Positions 10,215-20,092 of a DNA stretch of 26,084 bases are shown here, in pieces. The DNA is from Elysia marginata (taxonomy: Eukaryota; Mollusca; Gastropoda; Plakobranchidae), in the NCBI GenBank assembly GCA_019649035.1, contig BMAT01005742.1, positions 57,154 to 83,237 on the forward strand. Direction: 5' to 3'. Position 1 is the stretch's first letter, and the number at the start of each line of letters is the position of its first letter. The notes beneath the pieces are model-generated. The model saw only the letters and a list, made by a program, of their open reading frames with translations, did not search any database and was not told the origin of the DNA. Both the position numbers and the translations under genes were made by a program.

Positions 10215-11575
10215 AAAAGAAAATGGGAGGTCCTTGTTGGGTGAGCTGGAATTGCTCTAATAGACAATAAAGAAAAACCGAAACTAGTTTATCAAACAGA
10301 AATAGGACATAACTGTTCCCATTTTTCCTTCTAAATGTGAACTGCGTGTCGAATGGCTACATGCAATAAAAAGACATAATTTTACCTCGTTTCAACCTCG
10401 CAAATTTGCAGTGAACATTTTAAAGATTCAGACTATAAGGCTAACAAACATCGAAGACGCTTAAAAAGCTCAGAAATTCTACCAATATTCAAATTCCCAG
10501 CACATTTTCAGCCGAAACAAAAACACCTATTTGCTCTGTAACCCAGTTAATACTGGATGCCTAAAACAGACCTGGACAAAATAAGAGACTGAAAGATATA
10601 ATAGCCGACCTATAAAACCAGCAACTTATCGACATACAGGCTGGAGCTCTTTCAAGACTTATTTACTGGGATGTCCTTCAATTTGTATAATCAAGTCCAG
10701 AGAAATGCAAAACATAAATCATGCTACCTACCTAAAGTGAGAAATTTCGAACTAAGTCGCTAAGAGGATAAGATTTCATTAGACCGGTGCTTCACTTGCC
10801 TCAGCAAGGTTCCTTTCATTGCTGGAAAGCCTCCGTGCATTGCTCACCCGGCTTTTTAGAAAACATGCTAAAGGTAGCTGCCGCGAGGGCGCGCACCATA
10901 GAAAGCTATCATTGCTCTCTAATGGTCGATGAGATTAGCCTAGGAACTTTACATATTTCCTGAGGGCCATATCATAACAGATACTGTGGGTTTACGGGTT
11001 TTGACCTAGGACATGGTGTTTCAATTGAATATCGAACGTTTTGCTGTTAGTTTAGCTTAAAAGGAAGGCTGAAAGCTACAGATGCATATTTCCTGACCGA
11101 CCATATTTCTTCGACTCAACGATTTGTGTCAGAGAAGCATCTGTAAAGTAGCAGACAACGGCTTGATTGTAAAAGCCTTTGTGGCAGATGGATTAAGAGA
11201 AAATGTGAAGACTGCCATCGAACTCGGCTGCAACCTTGATGTCTACAACCTCTGCACTCACTTCCAGCATCCTCTTCCAAGACATTATGATGAGGCGATC
11301 TATTTCATTTGCAATCCATCACACATGCTCAAACTGTTTAATAATTATTATCAGAAAGAGGCATAATGAAAAGAGATACCGAGCGGCGTCTAAACATTTT
11401 CTTTGCATTATATCAAGACCCTCCAAGGGTTAAAAAAACCAGATTCACTCTACCTGGACAACAAACTCACAAACATATAAAATTTAATAATGTGAAAAAG
11501 AAAGTAAAAATTACAGCGCAAACACAGTCATCAAGTGTCGCAACAGCCATTGATCACTTCAGCCATTTTTCAAAT
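10215..11575 (+). mobile_element. P-element-like (THAP) transposase remnant
   Basis: Plus-strand fragments appear in the order of a P-element/THAP9 transposase. A decayed THAP zinc-binding domain covers 10224-10500: GPCWVSWNCSNRQ, then VPIFPSKCELRVEWLHAIKR in another frame, then CSEHFKDSDYKANKHRRRLK and SSEILPIFKFP. Next comes the RNase-H-like catalytic part: FHCWKASVHCSPGFLENML (about 10816-10871), YHCSLMVDEISL (about 10906-10943, carrying the likely first catalytic Asp), YCGFTGFDLGHGVS and TDAYFLTDHISSTQRF (about 11079-11126). The insertion-domain segment VKAFVADGLRENVKTAIELG runs on to PLPRHYDEAIYFICNPSHML and ends KLFNNYYQ (11172-11358), followed by VKITAQTQSSSVATAIDHF (11503-11559). Stops (for example TAA at about 10266) and frameshifts show it is dead. 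It is antisense to the host gene, in intron 3. No terminal inverted repeats were found. Confidence 0.8.
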
Positions 11576-12578
11576 CCGAATTGGTTGGCAATCAAAGTCT
11601 AATTTTTTTAATACAGGAATTGGAGAACTCATCCCACCGCAAAACTGGCAGAATGGGAGGGTTTTGTATTGCTTTGTGCCGACTTTCTTTACACATTACC
11701 TTCTTGTTGGCCTGTCTCCGAAAGTTGCTCACAAGCATACCACAGTAGCCCACCCATTTCCTATCTATTTCAACAGAATTCTGTTTTTTTTTCATATCCT
11801 GGCAACAATGGCCGGTATAGGCAACATTGGTATTGCACGTTTTCCTGTACTGTGTACTTAGTGACATTTCTGTCTTTTTTTCTATACCAGCTTTCCACAT
11901 GAGGGTGATGTTTAGAGTTTTGTCTTTATTTTCTCTGTTATGTAAGAATTTTTCCTTCGAGTGTTTCCAAGCGTAGTGTAAATATGTTCTTGGTCCATCC
12001 AGTATCCTTTTGACGGTTAACGTTCTTATCTTTGCAAATGCATTCCAGATTTGCTCACTGTATCAAATGCTTTTGAAATGCTTTTATGAGGTTTGATGTT
12101 TTTTTTTCTCATTTCCTGTGATTAGCGGTTTCTAATTTAGGCTAGCGCGATGTAATAATTTATACAAAATTTAGTTATATTTTTAACCATCTAGCAATTT
12201 AACCGTTCTATCGTAGTTGATCATAGATTACCCACACTATATTATAGGAGTTATTTGGCTTGCAATCCAATGTTAAGAATTTACTTAGCAAGGTCTGTAA
12301 CAACAGATTAAGGCTTGCTTTTAAATAAATATAAGCTAATGATGATATTTTGCGCTATGTGATTAGAACAGAAAAGCATTGGCAACTTTAGTAAAACTTG
12401 GATAAGATATCTTTACAATGTGAGACGACCGAAAAATTAAAACCGAATTGCTAAAAACAAGTTCATAATTAAAATCGTGCGTCGACTAATGTTACGCTCC
12501 TGGTGCACGTAATTCATTATGTAAAATAAAAAGGCTTCTGTTATGAAATGTCTTGTTTCAAAATAGAGAAATTTATAC
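11576..12578. other. Intron 3 segment, nothing recognised
   Basis: AT-rich sequence. Overlapping open frames on both strands at 11592-11902 have no recognisable family content and may be the tail of the P-like element or plain intron. No repeat or RNA gene was seen. Confidence 0.45.
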
Positions 12579-12740
12579 CTTTTATTATGTCTTTGTTCCT
12601 TTTAGATAACGGCGTTGACGATTCAATCAATTTAGAACCTCTTGGAATCCTTTTCTCCTTATAGAAATTTCCACAAGCGAACTCATCAAATTCCTCACAA
12701 GGATCTGCATCGAAATTCATGTGTTTTGACAAAGAGTCAG
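12579..12740 (-). CDS. M13 metallopeptidase, coding exon 3 (DPC/ACG signature)
   Basis: This 162-nt exon encodes residues 54 (split Ala) to 107 plus the first base of codon 108. The acceptor is a T-rich tract ending 'catttctcag' before 12740; the donor is GTATAA at 12578-12573. The peptide begins DSLSKHMNFDADPCEEFDEF and continues ACGNFYKEKRIPRGS. It carries the M13 N-terminal signature 'aaxlxxxMdxxxdPCxdFyxFaCGgwxxxxxIP', with Cys68 and Cys76 at the family's spacing of seven residues. The glycine pair after the second cysteine is Gly-Asn here, and the aromatic after it is Phe, both mild departures. Both ends are phase 1. This exon is the strongest single piece of evidence for the family. Confidence 0.92.
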
Positions 12741-13264
12741 CTGAGAAATGGAAAAAAAAAACTGCTATTCAGTTTTTAAAAGGAAAAAAATTATAACAGA
12801 AAAAAGGAATAAATCTAAAAGTCAGCTAGCCGTGCAAAATAATGTGGTCGACTGGCTTCTAAAATTTATTCAGTGAAATTTCTACTGGGATGGGGGTACT
12901 TAAACAGTCAGATATAAACATTCAGACAAGATAAGGACAATGAGAGAAGATATAAGGGAGCAATAAAGCTGCTGCATAAACGCCCGAGTTAGTGAGCAAG
13001 AAAAAAAGGAGGAACAAATAGAGAAAGAGTGTGTTAGAGATTGATGCTGGGCAGGGGATAGTGGTGTTATAGGGTCCAAGAGGCAAAGAGAAAGATAAAG
13101 CGATACCAAAAACTCCTCAAAAAGATTCATGTGACCAATGAAAATGACAACACAGAATAGATAGATAGATTGAAAAAATAAGGATAGATACAGAGAGTTT
13201 TGTGAGTGAGAGAATATCGCCCAAGAAGAGCATGGTTTTGTTTCTATATATGTCTATACTTTAC

Positions 13265-13345
13265 CTTCCTTAAGGCAGTTTATGGTGGTGCATATTTCGT
13301 CGCAAGCGTTTGGTGTGGTCTTAGAGGTGTTGTCAAAACCAGCGT
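13265..13345 (-). CDS. M13 metallopeptidase, coding exon 2
   Basis: This 81-nt exon has an acceptor ending 'ctccattag' before 13345 and a donor GTAAAG (13264-13259). It encodes residues 27 (split Asn) to 53 plus the first base of codon 54. The peptide AGFDNTSKTTPNACDEICTT ends INCLKE and runs directly into exon 3. Cys45 and Cys50 match the conserved C-x4-C pair at the start of M13 ectodomains ('vCxtxxCvxxAa'). Cys41 is an additional cysteine. There is an N-glycosylation sequon (NTS) at residue 32. Both ends are phase 1. The plus-strand open frame over the same bases continues through the N gap and is not real. Confidence 0.82.
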
Positions 13346-13410
13346 CTAATGGAGATTCACATAGATGCAAATTAAAAGTTTTAAAAATTTCTCTCATCGT
13401 TCTTAATCTG

Positions 13411-13626
13411 ACTATCTATCTATATATCCATCTATCTATCNNNNNNNNNNNNNNNNNNNNNNNNNNNNNNNNNNNNNNNNNNNNNNNNNNNNNNNNNNNN
13501 NNNNNNNNNNNNNNNNNNNNNNNNNNNNNNNNNNNNNNNNNNNNNNNNNNNNNNNNNNNNNNNNNNNNNNNNNNNNNNNNNNNNNNNNNNNNNNNNNNNN
13601 NNNNNNNNTATCTATCTATCTATCTA
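13411..13626. repeat. (TATC)n microsatellite containing an assembly gap
   Basis: ATCT/TATC units flank a block of 168 unknown bases on both sides (13411-13440 and 13609-13626). The gap therefore most likely sits inside the tetranucleotide repeat and contains more of it. A reverse-complement GATA echo (GATAGATAGAT) occurs at 13159-13169. The repeat is in intron 1, less than 100 bp upstream of exon 2. Confidence 0.9.
13441..13608. other. Sequencing gap (168 N)
   Basis: A run of unknown bases with TATC repeat on both sides. No gene content can be inferred from it. Confidence 0.99.
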
Positions 13627-13751
13627 TATCTCTTGCTATTTGTCTATGTAGAAAGATAGACAGTCTTGAATTAAATATGACTTCGATGTAACTATGGGTA
13701 ATTTTTATTGAGCAGAAACACGTCAATTAGTAGGGCTCTGTTTACCATCCC

Positions 13752-14945
13752 AGTGAGATCGGCGTCAATAAAGGAATTTACCGAGAAGACAGTTAAGCCA
13801 TATTTAAGAGAGGATAGAACAAAGAGGCTAACAAACAAGAGAATGCGCAAAATATTCTAAGAAAATGTACTAAAGATCATATTACAAACAAACAAAGAAA
13901 TTTAAGGTTTTCTAGATGTTTCACTCGACCTACTTACTAGACTTTACAGACCACACAAAAACCTAAAGGCAGTGTATGGTACATCCACATGCAAATTAAA
14001 TACCTTTTCTCCATCAAAATCCACGAAAAGGAATTAAGTTAGGTCTTTCACACAATTCATTCAACAATATAATAATCAAAGAATCGGCAAAATTTTACAC
14101 AGCAGCCTTTAAAGAAAGCGGCAACATGAAAGAGCTAAATTATGTAAAAAAGAGAACATCTGGAGAAACAACAACCTGAAAATCCGACACAAAAGACCTA
14201 AACAACGAAGGCCCAGGGGACAAAGCAAAAAAAAAAAGACAAGGAAAACAAAAATCACTTGGTTCAACCCGCCGCACAGCAAAAACGTCGCCGGCGCCAC
14301 CAACATCTGGAAAGCACCCTTCACACTGTTAACTTTCCGCTTCGCGCCGAACGGTAAAATTCACAGAACTCTAAATAAAATCCACATTAAGCTAAATTAC
14401 AGTTGCATAAACAGTTTAAACTAGATTATAAACAAACACAACAAGTCAATACTAATAAGAAAAAAAAAAGAAAAAAAGATCAGATTTTGCAACTGCATAG
14501 ATTAAAATCAATTGACCGTTCAAAGGTAGATGCCTACAAGAAAGTTTAGTTTACTAGACAACTATGACAAAAGAAGTCACAAAAAATATTAAAAAACATA
14601 CTAAACTCACAGAGAATGAGTTTAAAATAATATTCAATCAACATCACCCAAGCTTCAAATTTCACCAAAGAAGATCCATAACAAGACCAAGCAAGCATAT
14701 TTGGAAACTGAAAGAAAAAAACAAGTTTAACACAAACTCTACAAAAATTAGGGAAACTGCAATATCTACATATCTGAAAAATTCTCTATTACATTAAAAA
14801 ACAGTTGAAAAAAAAAGAAAAGAGATCCTTAGCTGGAGCATGCACCGATCAAAACAAGTTGTAGAAAACTCAACTAACGCAGAGGGAAAGAGAAAGTCAC
14901 TTTAGCAACCCTACCCAAACAGAACAATGCTCGAAACATATTGGT
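13752..14945 (+). mobile_element. Penelope-like element remnant (RT plus GIY-YIG-type region)
   Basis: Plus-strand translation shows a consistent series of motifs. IGVNKGIYREDS (13758-13793) is followed by a stop and AIFK, matching the catalytic 'vGLYRDDGLAxfK' box with YRED at 13779-13790. Then come IF-stop-ENVLKIILQTNKEI and GFLDVSLDLLTRLYRPHKN (about 13904-13962, the 'vnFLDVTLDLxTGxYxPyxK' box), KITWFNPPHSKNV (about 14252-14290) and KIHRTLNKIHIKLNYSCINS (about 14354-14413). A cysteine-containing spacer (RFCNC, near 14484) precedes LTENEFKIIFNQHHPSFKF and PSKHIWKLKEKN (14609-14730), which match the GIY-YIG endonuclease region ('GLTENxFKxRxxxHxxSF...LSKHIWxLK'). Endonuclease-bearing Penelope-like elements have this RT-to-GIY-YIG order. 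Several stops make it inactive. It is antisense to the host gene, in intron 1. Confidence 0.8.
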
Positions 14946-16319
14946 CGGCAAGTTATGTCTTTAGGAAAGACTAAAATAAAATAAATTAAAAGCTTGAAAG
15001 GTTTTGAGGCGTCTTAGTTAGTATATTATACTCTTTCTGAAATAATTGGTATTTTGAAGTGTAATTACAGGCCTCTTCATTGACAAAGAACACCAAAACT
15101 CTTTTTGCTCACTTCACAGTTTTTACAATGACATTTTAGAGTGCACTTGACGAACGCGGTCATTGCTGGGGAGTTATACTTATACTGATCCCTGACTAAG
15201 AATTTCATGTTTTCGAAACATATTTCGAAAAATATTTCAACACAGACACGTTGCATCGCTGCCGTGTTCATGTAATCAGACATACTAAAAACTATATTGT
15301 GCATATTAAGATAGGTGAAACAAAATCTTTTGGGGTAAGCCATATCTCAGTTAGCCATATCTGTTTTTGTTGCTACAGTATTTACTTGGTCCTCAGAAAA
15401 ACTGCAAAAGGTAGCAATTTTAACAATAGACAGATAAGCAAATGGTCTTTCTAAAAATCTAACGTTAAACTTTGTTTGTTCCCAAAGTTAATAGAATGAC
15501 GATTATGCTCAGTAGGTTTGCTGAGGATTATTTCCGTTTTATGTGGCTAACAGAAATGGAAATTTTAGCGATTCAATGGTATAAATTTGGAAGTGCGTTG
15601 ACAACAAAGGCATACAAATAGGAAATTTGTTTTCCATATTTGACTTCTACGTTTGTTATTTTTTATCGGTTCGACTGTATGTTGTATTCATCTTTGATTA
15701 CTAGTTGCGAAGCACCCGATCGAGCCGGGAAACAGACTGGATTAAAGTTGGCTATATCTAAGAATGTTCTTCCATGGTCGAGGCAATTTTTTTTTATTGA
15801 GAATATACTTGAAAGTTTGCGCGTTATGCAAACATTCTAATGTCAAAATAAAGGCTTGATTTGGTACTTGCTTTATAAATTCGTTCTGTAAGCTACCCTG
15901 ACATTAGAAAAAATGGAACTAAAGTAGTTGAACAAAAAGTTCAACTACCCTAAGAGATGCTTTTCCTACGTAAAGAGATGTTTTATGTCGTGGGTCAATA
16001 AAGTCCAAGTCAAATCAAATTCTAGAAATAATTGCGTCAAACATCGGCGTGATAAGACACTCTATATGGGGCATAAACAGGATGAACTACTTAAAACTAT
16101 TTTAAAAAGTTGTATGACCAGATGCAAGGAAATAAAAAGTAAGCATATTTGAAATTCGACACATATTGTCCTGGTGGGGTAGGGTGGAGGCGAGTAGAAT
16201 TGAGATAAAACGTTTATCTTAACAGCTAATATCCAAAGACTCCTGCCACCGACTTTCGATGCTGAAAACCATTGAATAAAAATTTGAACCAACTAGAAAA
16301 GGCTCGTTATGGCACTCAC
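14946..16319. other. Intron 1 segment, nothing recognised
   Basis: AT-rich intron with short open frames on both strands, none with recognisable content. A small extra exon of the M13 gene could hide here. None is required, because exons 1 and 2 join in frame. Confidence 0.45.
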
Positions 16320-16398
16320 TTGGAATTGTTCGATCGCCATAAGTTACAGTACACGTAAGGTGCAATAACAACGCAAAGAGAAACGTCTTTCTCAGCAT
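16320..16398 (-). CDS. M13 metallopeptidase, coding exon 1 (signal peptide)
   Basis: The exon encodes MLRKTFLFALLLHLTCTVTY, then GDRTIP, and the first base of codon 27, ending at donor GTGAGT (16319-16314). The N-terminus has a basic n-region (Arg3, Lys4), a hydrophobic core (residues 6-14) and a plausible signal peptidase site after Gly21. Phase 1 matches exon 2. An in-frame ATG at 16437 would add 13 residues. I prefer 16398 because it has a purine at -3 and puts the hydrophobic core close to the N-terminus, whereas the upstream ATG has T at -3. Most M13 peptidases are type II membrane proteins with a cytoplasmic tail and a longer anchor. This short leader suggests a secreted enzyme, although an uncleaved anchor cannot be excluded. 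Linking this exon to exon 2 is inference from phase, strand and position. Confidence 0.7.
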
Positions 16399-16560
16399 TT
16401 CTCCAAGATCTCCTTCACGTGAGCTGGATGAGGACACATAAATAACTTTGATTCCTTACAGGGTGGATAAATGAAAGTTGATTGCAGTTTCAAAACATCG
16501 CTCTTTCATCATCTAAATCTAATATATTTCCTGCTCTTGAAAATAGTTCAGAGGATCGTT
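16399..16560 (-). promoter_or_regulatory. Probable 5' UTR and proximal promoter of the M13 gene
   Basis: This is the sequence immediately upstream of the start codon in gene orientation. A TATA-like AAATATATT occurs at about 16521-16529, and pyrimidine-A-pyrimidine contexts suitable for transcription start lie some 30-50 bp downstream (for example TTCATTT near 16470). Assignment rests on position and weak motifs only. A 5' UTR intron further upstream is possible. Confidence 0.25.
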
Positions 16561-16648
16561 TTTCAAAGTAATCATCACAATACAAGAAAGTCCTCGAAAA
16601 TCACAATTAGGTACAATAAATATCTCGACTATCTTAACTATCAATAAT

Positions 16649-16701
16649 TATCATCATAGTCATCATGATCGTAGTCGTTGTCATCATCGTCATCATCATC
16701 G

Positions 16702-16735
<34 letters not shown>

Positions 16736-16832
16736 AGGCATCATCATAGGCATCATCATCATCATCATCATAGGCATCATCACCATCATTAGCATCATCA
16801 TCATTATCATCATCATCATCGTCGTCATCATC

Positions 16833-16908
<76 letters not shown>

Positions 16909-16910
16909 CC
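16649..16910. repeat. (ATC)n microsatellite upstream of the M13 gene
   Basis: About 260 bp of ATC units (GAT on the gene strand), impure on the side nearer the gene and pure from about 16847 on. Long open frames of poly-Asp, poly-Met, poly-Ile or poly-Ser on both strands here are artefacts of the repeat. Confidence 0.95.
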
Positions 16911-16976
16911 TTCAATGTTGAAAACCAAAACAAAAGTTGCAGCAATACTACTATTAATATTACAACAACAACAACT

Positions 16977-17026
16977 ATTACTACTACTACCACACATACT
17001 ACTACTACTACTACTGTTGCTATTAT

Positions 17027-17068
<42 letters not shown>

Positions 17069-17245
17069 TAATACCACTAGGCCTACTGATAATAATAAGA
17101 GTAATAATATTAATAATAATAATAATAATAATAATACTAATATTAATAATAATAATAATCAAAATGTTACGATAATAACAATACTAATTATAAAAAATAA
17201 AATAATAATAGTCATAATATCAACTAGAATAATACTGATAAAAAT
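16977..17245. repeat. (CTA)n then (AAT)n compound microsatellite
   Basis: CTA units run from 16977 to about 17076, then AAT units from 17088 to about 17160, fading into degenerate AAT/ATA sequence to about 17245. With the ATC tract this makes a compound trinucleotide repeat region of roughly 600 bp, split by a unique segment of about 65 bp at 16911-16976. Confidence 0.9.
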
Positions 17246-19861
17246 AGTCATAATCCTACATTTAAAAAATTGAGGATTGTTTGGAAACCACTGCGATGCG
17301 GCTTTCGAAATTTGTTAAAACCGCCGTATTTTATGTTGATAGGTAGAATAGTGCATTGAAAACATAACAACATTAATTTTATGTAGGAACAATCTTCAAA
17401 ATCTGATATCGAGACTAAATCAAGGAGAAATTATTTTTATTCTTTTTTTTAGTTTGTTGCTATATACGCTAATTAATGAGTGAGAAGCTTAATACCAAAA
17501 TATTGATCTAGAAAAGGCTTAGAGTGATTCCCAATGTGGAGGGTGTTTTTGCGGATTCAGCCGCGAGATAAGTAATCTGTCTACCCCTTAGCTGCTCTAG
17601 ATATTATTGCAGTAGAACTAATTTATACTTAACTGATTGAAATAAATAGGCCGATTTGAATTAAAATCCTTCTATCGAATCTAGATCTGAATCTAGACAA
17701 TCAAGAATAATCTTGCAGTAAAGATCTATGTTTTAAGGCCAAAAGAGAAAGTGGGAGACGAAGACACAGACAGACATGTAGCTTTACACATGAGTTTTGA
17801 GTATAGGCTTACCTATCTGTCCATTTGTTCAAAAGTTTATTCATAAGTCATTTCACTGTTCGCAAATGAAACAATTTGGCTTATAATAACAATTATCAGA
17901 TTTATAAAATGTAGCATAACAACAATGGTTCACGCACAGCATGACCCGGTTTCATTGCGCATGTGCATGTGAATAGGCCTGTCATTTGGCTTAACATGTA
18001 GAGTTGTTCCATTGAAATAGAGTTTTCAACCGTTTTGTGTGAAAAAAGATAAACCCCAAAACTTTTGACATGGCCCCAAGCAGTTAGGTTGAACGCACAA
18101 CTAAATTTTTCATATACTCAGACTACGTTGTTTTACAAGTAAATGTTGACTGAATCTATTCGTTATCTCATAACTGAGTAATTGTGTCATTTTATGATGA
18201 AGGCAATAGGTTCAACCCAGTTTTATTTCTTTGTTTCCAATGTAAAAAAACTTGTTTTATTTTTAGATAGTTAAAATAAAATGTTTTTTCAGAGGTTCTA
18301 AAATGTAAAAGAAATAGCAAACCTGTTACATGTAAATAAAATATGAATAGAATTAAATAAGATTTTGTCAGTTTTAAGAACCTCGAAACCTTAAAAACTT
18401 AACAGGCTAAGAATAACCTATACCCTTCATTAATTTTAAGCTCGCAAAGTCAACAACAACAACAACAACAAAAAACAGATTTAAACGATCTTACCACACC
18501 TAGAAAAAATATAGACGTCAAGATAATTTTGGATGTTTCCTTGCTGTGGAAATATGTTTAGATTAGCTTGTTCTCTCTTCTCGAATTTAATGTTCACATG
18601 AATGTAAGCTCAGGTCAGATATAACTCTCTATTACGTGTAACCAGGAGAGGCTGTAAGGAGACGGCAGGTTTCACTCCTCGTCGCGCGTCTCTTTACCTT
18701 TGCATGATCATACGTGACAAGAACGTGGCTGGCTTTGAAACCAACAAATGCGGTACGCTGCATCTTAGCTATAACTTTCACGAATAACTTAACGTGTACT
18801 TGTTATGTATTCCCATGTGTTTTTGACAGGGTCTAGATTTATCAACAGACTACATTGCTTTCCGCATGCTGTTAACTACAGATTTTTTCCCATTAAGGGA
18901 TGGTTACATTCAATGCTATAAAGTTCATTCTAACATTGTTTAGAACGCAAACGAATTTCATATTTTTTTTTTTTTCCCGTGCCTTATCAAACTATAAAAT
19001 TGACCCGGTTGGTTAAGATCTTAATAATCGTTACAAAAAGGTTAGTTTTTTTATTACTTTGTTTTTTTGTTTTTTTTTTGGGTTTTTTTTTTGTGGGTTA
19101 GATTGTTATATCTATTCTTTATAAAAAAAACCCTCCGCTCCAAAGAGCTGCGAGGGGGGCACTTCCCTCATTCCCGGTCCATAATAGACCCACAGTGTCA
19201 CCTCGGATCAAAATGTGTGCGCATATCTCGTGCTATGGTGACATTGTTAGTGTTAGACCCTAAACTACTCTACTAGAAAAAGATGATAAAAGGGAGAGTG
19301 ATGGAGCGAGAGTATTTAATTGTAAGGGAGAGGAAAGTTTCTAGGTATGCAAAGACTAAAAGGCTATATGTGAGTGTTTTGAACCATAATCAAAAGAAGA
19401 AAGTAGAAAAGGTAAAGTAGCTAAAGACATACGGAAGGAATGATAGCAGCAGATGTATCAAGGATAGAGACCGAGCAAAACTGAGGTAGAGTAGACCTGA
19501 AGGTGTTAATACCAACAGATAACCAAAGAGATGGGTTAATATTTACGTCTAGGCTTTTTTAGTGAAAGAAAGTCACTTTTGAAAGTGCTAAGAAAATATT
19601 CGAGTCTACTTTTTATAAATTCCTCGTAGGTTTGTTTTTTTTTAAGCAAGGGATTTGCTGAGGCCATGTGTTATACAAAACAGTGCCTGTTTCGTTATTT
19701 TTAAAGCCTCTTCAATCTTTCATATTAATATATCTATTTTATGAAAGTATAGAAAAACCATGTGTTTTATACTCATTATCCCAAGTGACAGACTACTATA
19801 AATTGATGGAAAGTTTACTATAAACAATGGTAAAAAAACAGTAAAAATAGTGTTATTATTG
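17246..19861. other. Intergenic sequence, no gene recognised
   Basis: AT-rich sequence 5' of the M13 gene. It contains a short pure (CAA) run at 18451-18471 and T homopolymer runs near 18964-18976 and 19060-19092. A GC-richer patch at 19130-19270 has an open frame without recognisable similarity. Nothing else can be supported. Confidence 0.5.
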
Positions 19862-20092
19862 AAGTAAGGAGCGTTTATAAATAGCGCCCAATCCTCTAAA
19901 TGCACTAAGCGATTTACATGAGTGCGCCGACTAAAATAACCTTATGAGCTCACAAAGCCGCAGCTATTACAGCGCTAATCACTCTAGAGTACAAAAAGAT
20001 CTTTCACTGCACACAGCTTTGTACTCATGACCTGTTGGAGGCGAAGAATCATGTGTAAATAGCCTTTCACAATGAATTTCGTGGGGTCTAAA
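19862..20092 (-). mobile_element. 5'-truncated SINE, same family as the 3.9 kb copy
   Basis: On the minus strand it reads AAAGGCTATTTACACATGATT, CTTCGCC, GCAGTGAAAGATCTTTTTGT, TAGAGTGATTAGCGC and finally GGGCGCTATTTATAAACGCT, then CCTTACTT. These blocks occur in the same order and spacing as in the SINE at 3863-4172. The tRNA-like head with its A and B boxes is missing, a typical 5' truncation. The copy is more diverged than expected for a recent insertion. Confidence 0.7.

Larger units (their letters stand above)
1187..16398 (-). other. Gene span: 5' part of a secreted M13 (neprilysin-like) metallopeptidase gene
   Basis: Five coding exons on the minus strand (79, 81, 162, 87 and 209 nt; 618 nt in total) join in frame into 206 codons. 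Introns 1-4 are 2974, 524, 3704 and 7392 bp. Phases at the four junctions are all 1, and the exon 5 donor is phase 0. The joined protein has a signal peptide, then the conserved N-terminal lobe features of peptidase family M13: C-x4-C, DPC-x7-CG, a K-S-C-V-D segment and a W-P segment. Family members are usually about 700-780 residues, so roughly the first 28% is present. The zinc-binding HExxH and ExxxD motifs lie off the left edge. Family members cleave peptides at the cell surface or outside the cell; the substrate here is unknown. Confidence 0.85.

Noticed and set aside
11592..11902. Overlapping open frames of 77-108 residues on both strands after the P-like element
   Set aside because: I could match none to transposase or any other family. 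They are left as unassigned intron.
13282..13659. 125-codon plus-strand open frame
   Set aside because: It runs through the N gap and TATC repeat. The real coding strand over 13265-13345 is minus (exon 2).
16634..17273. Long open frames of poly-Asp, poly-Met, poly-Ile, poly-Ser or poly-Thr on both strands
   Set aside because: They are all frames of the ATC/CTA/AAT microsatellites. No unique coding sequence flanks them.
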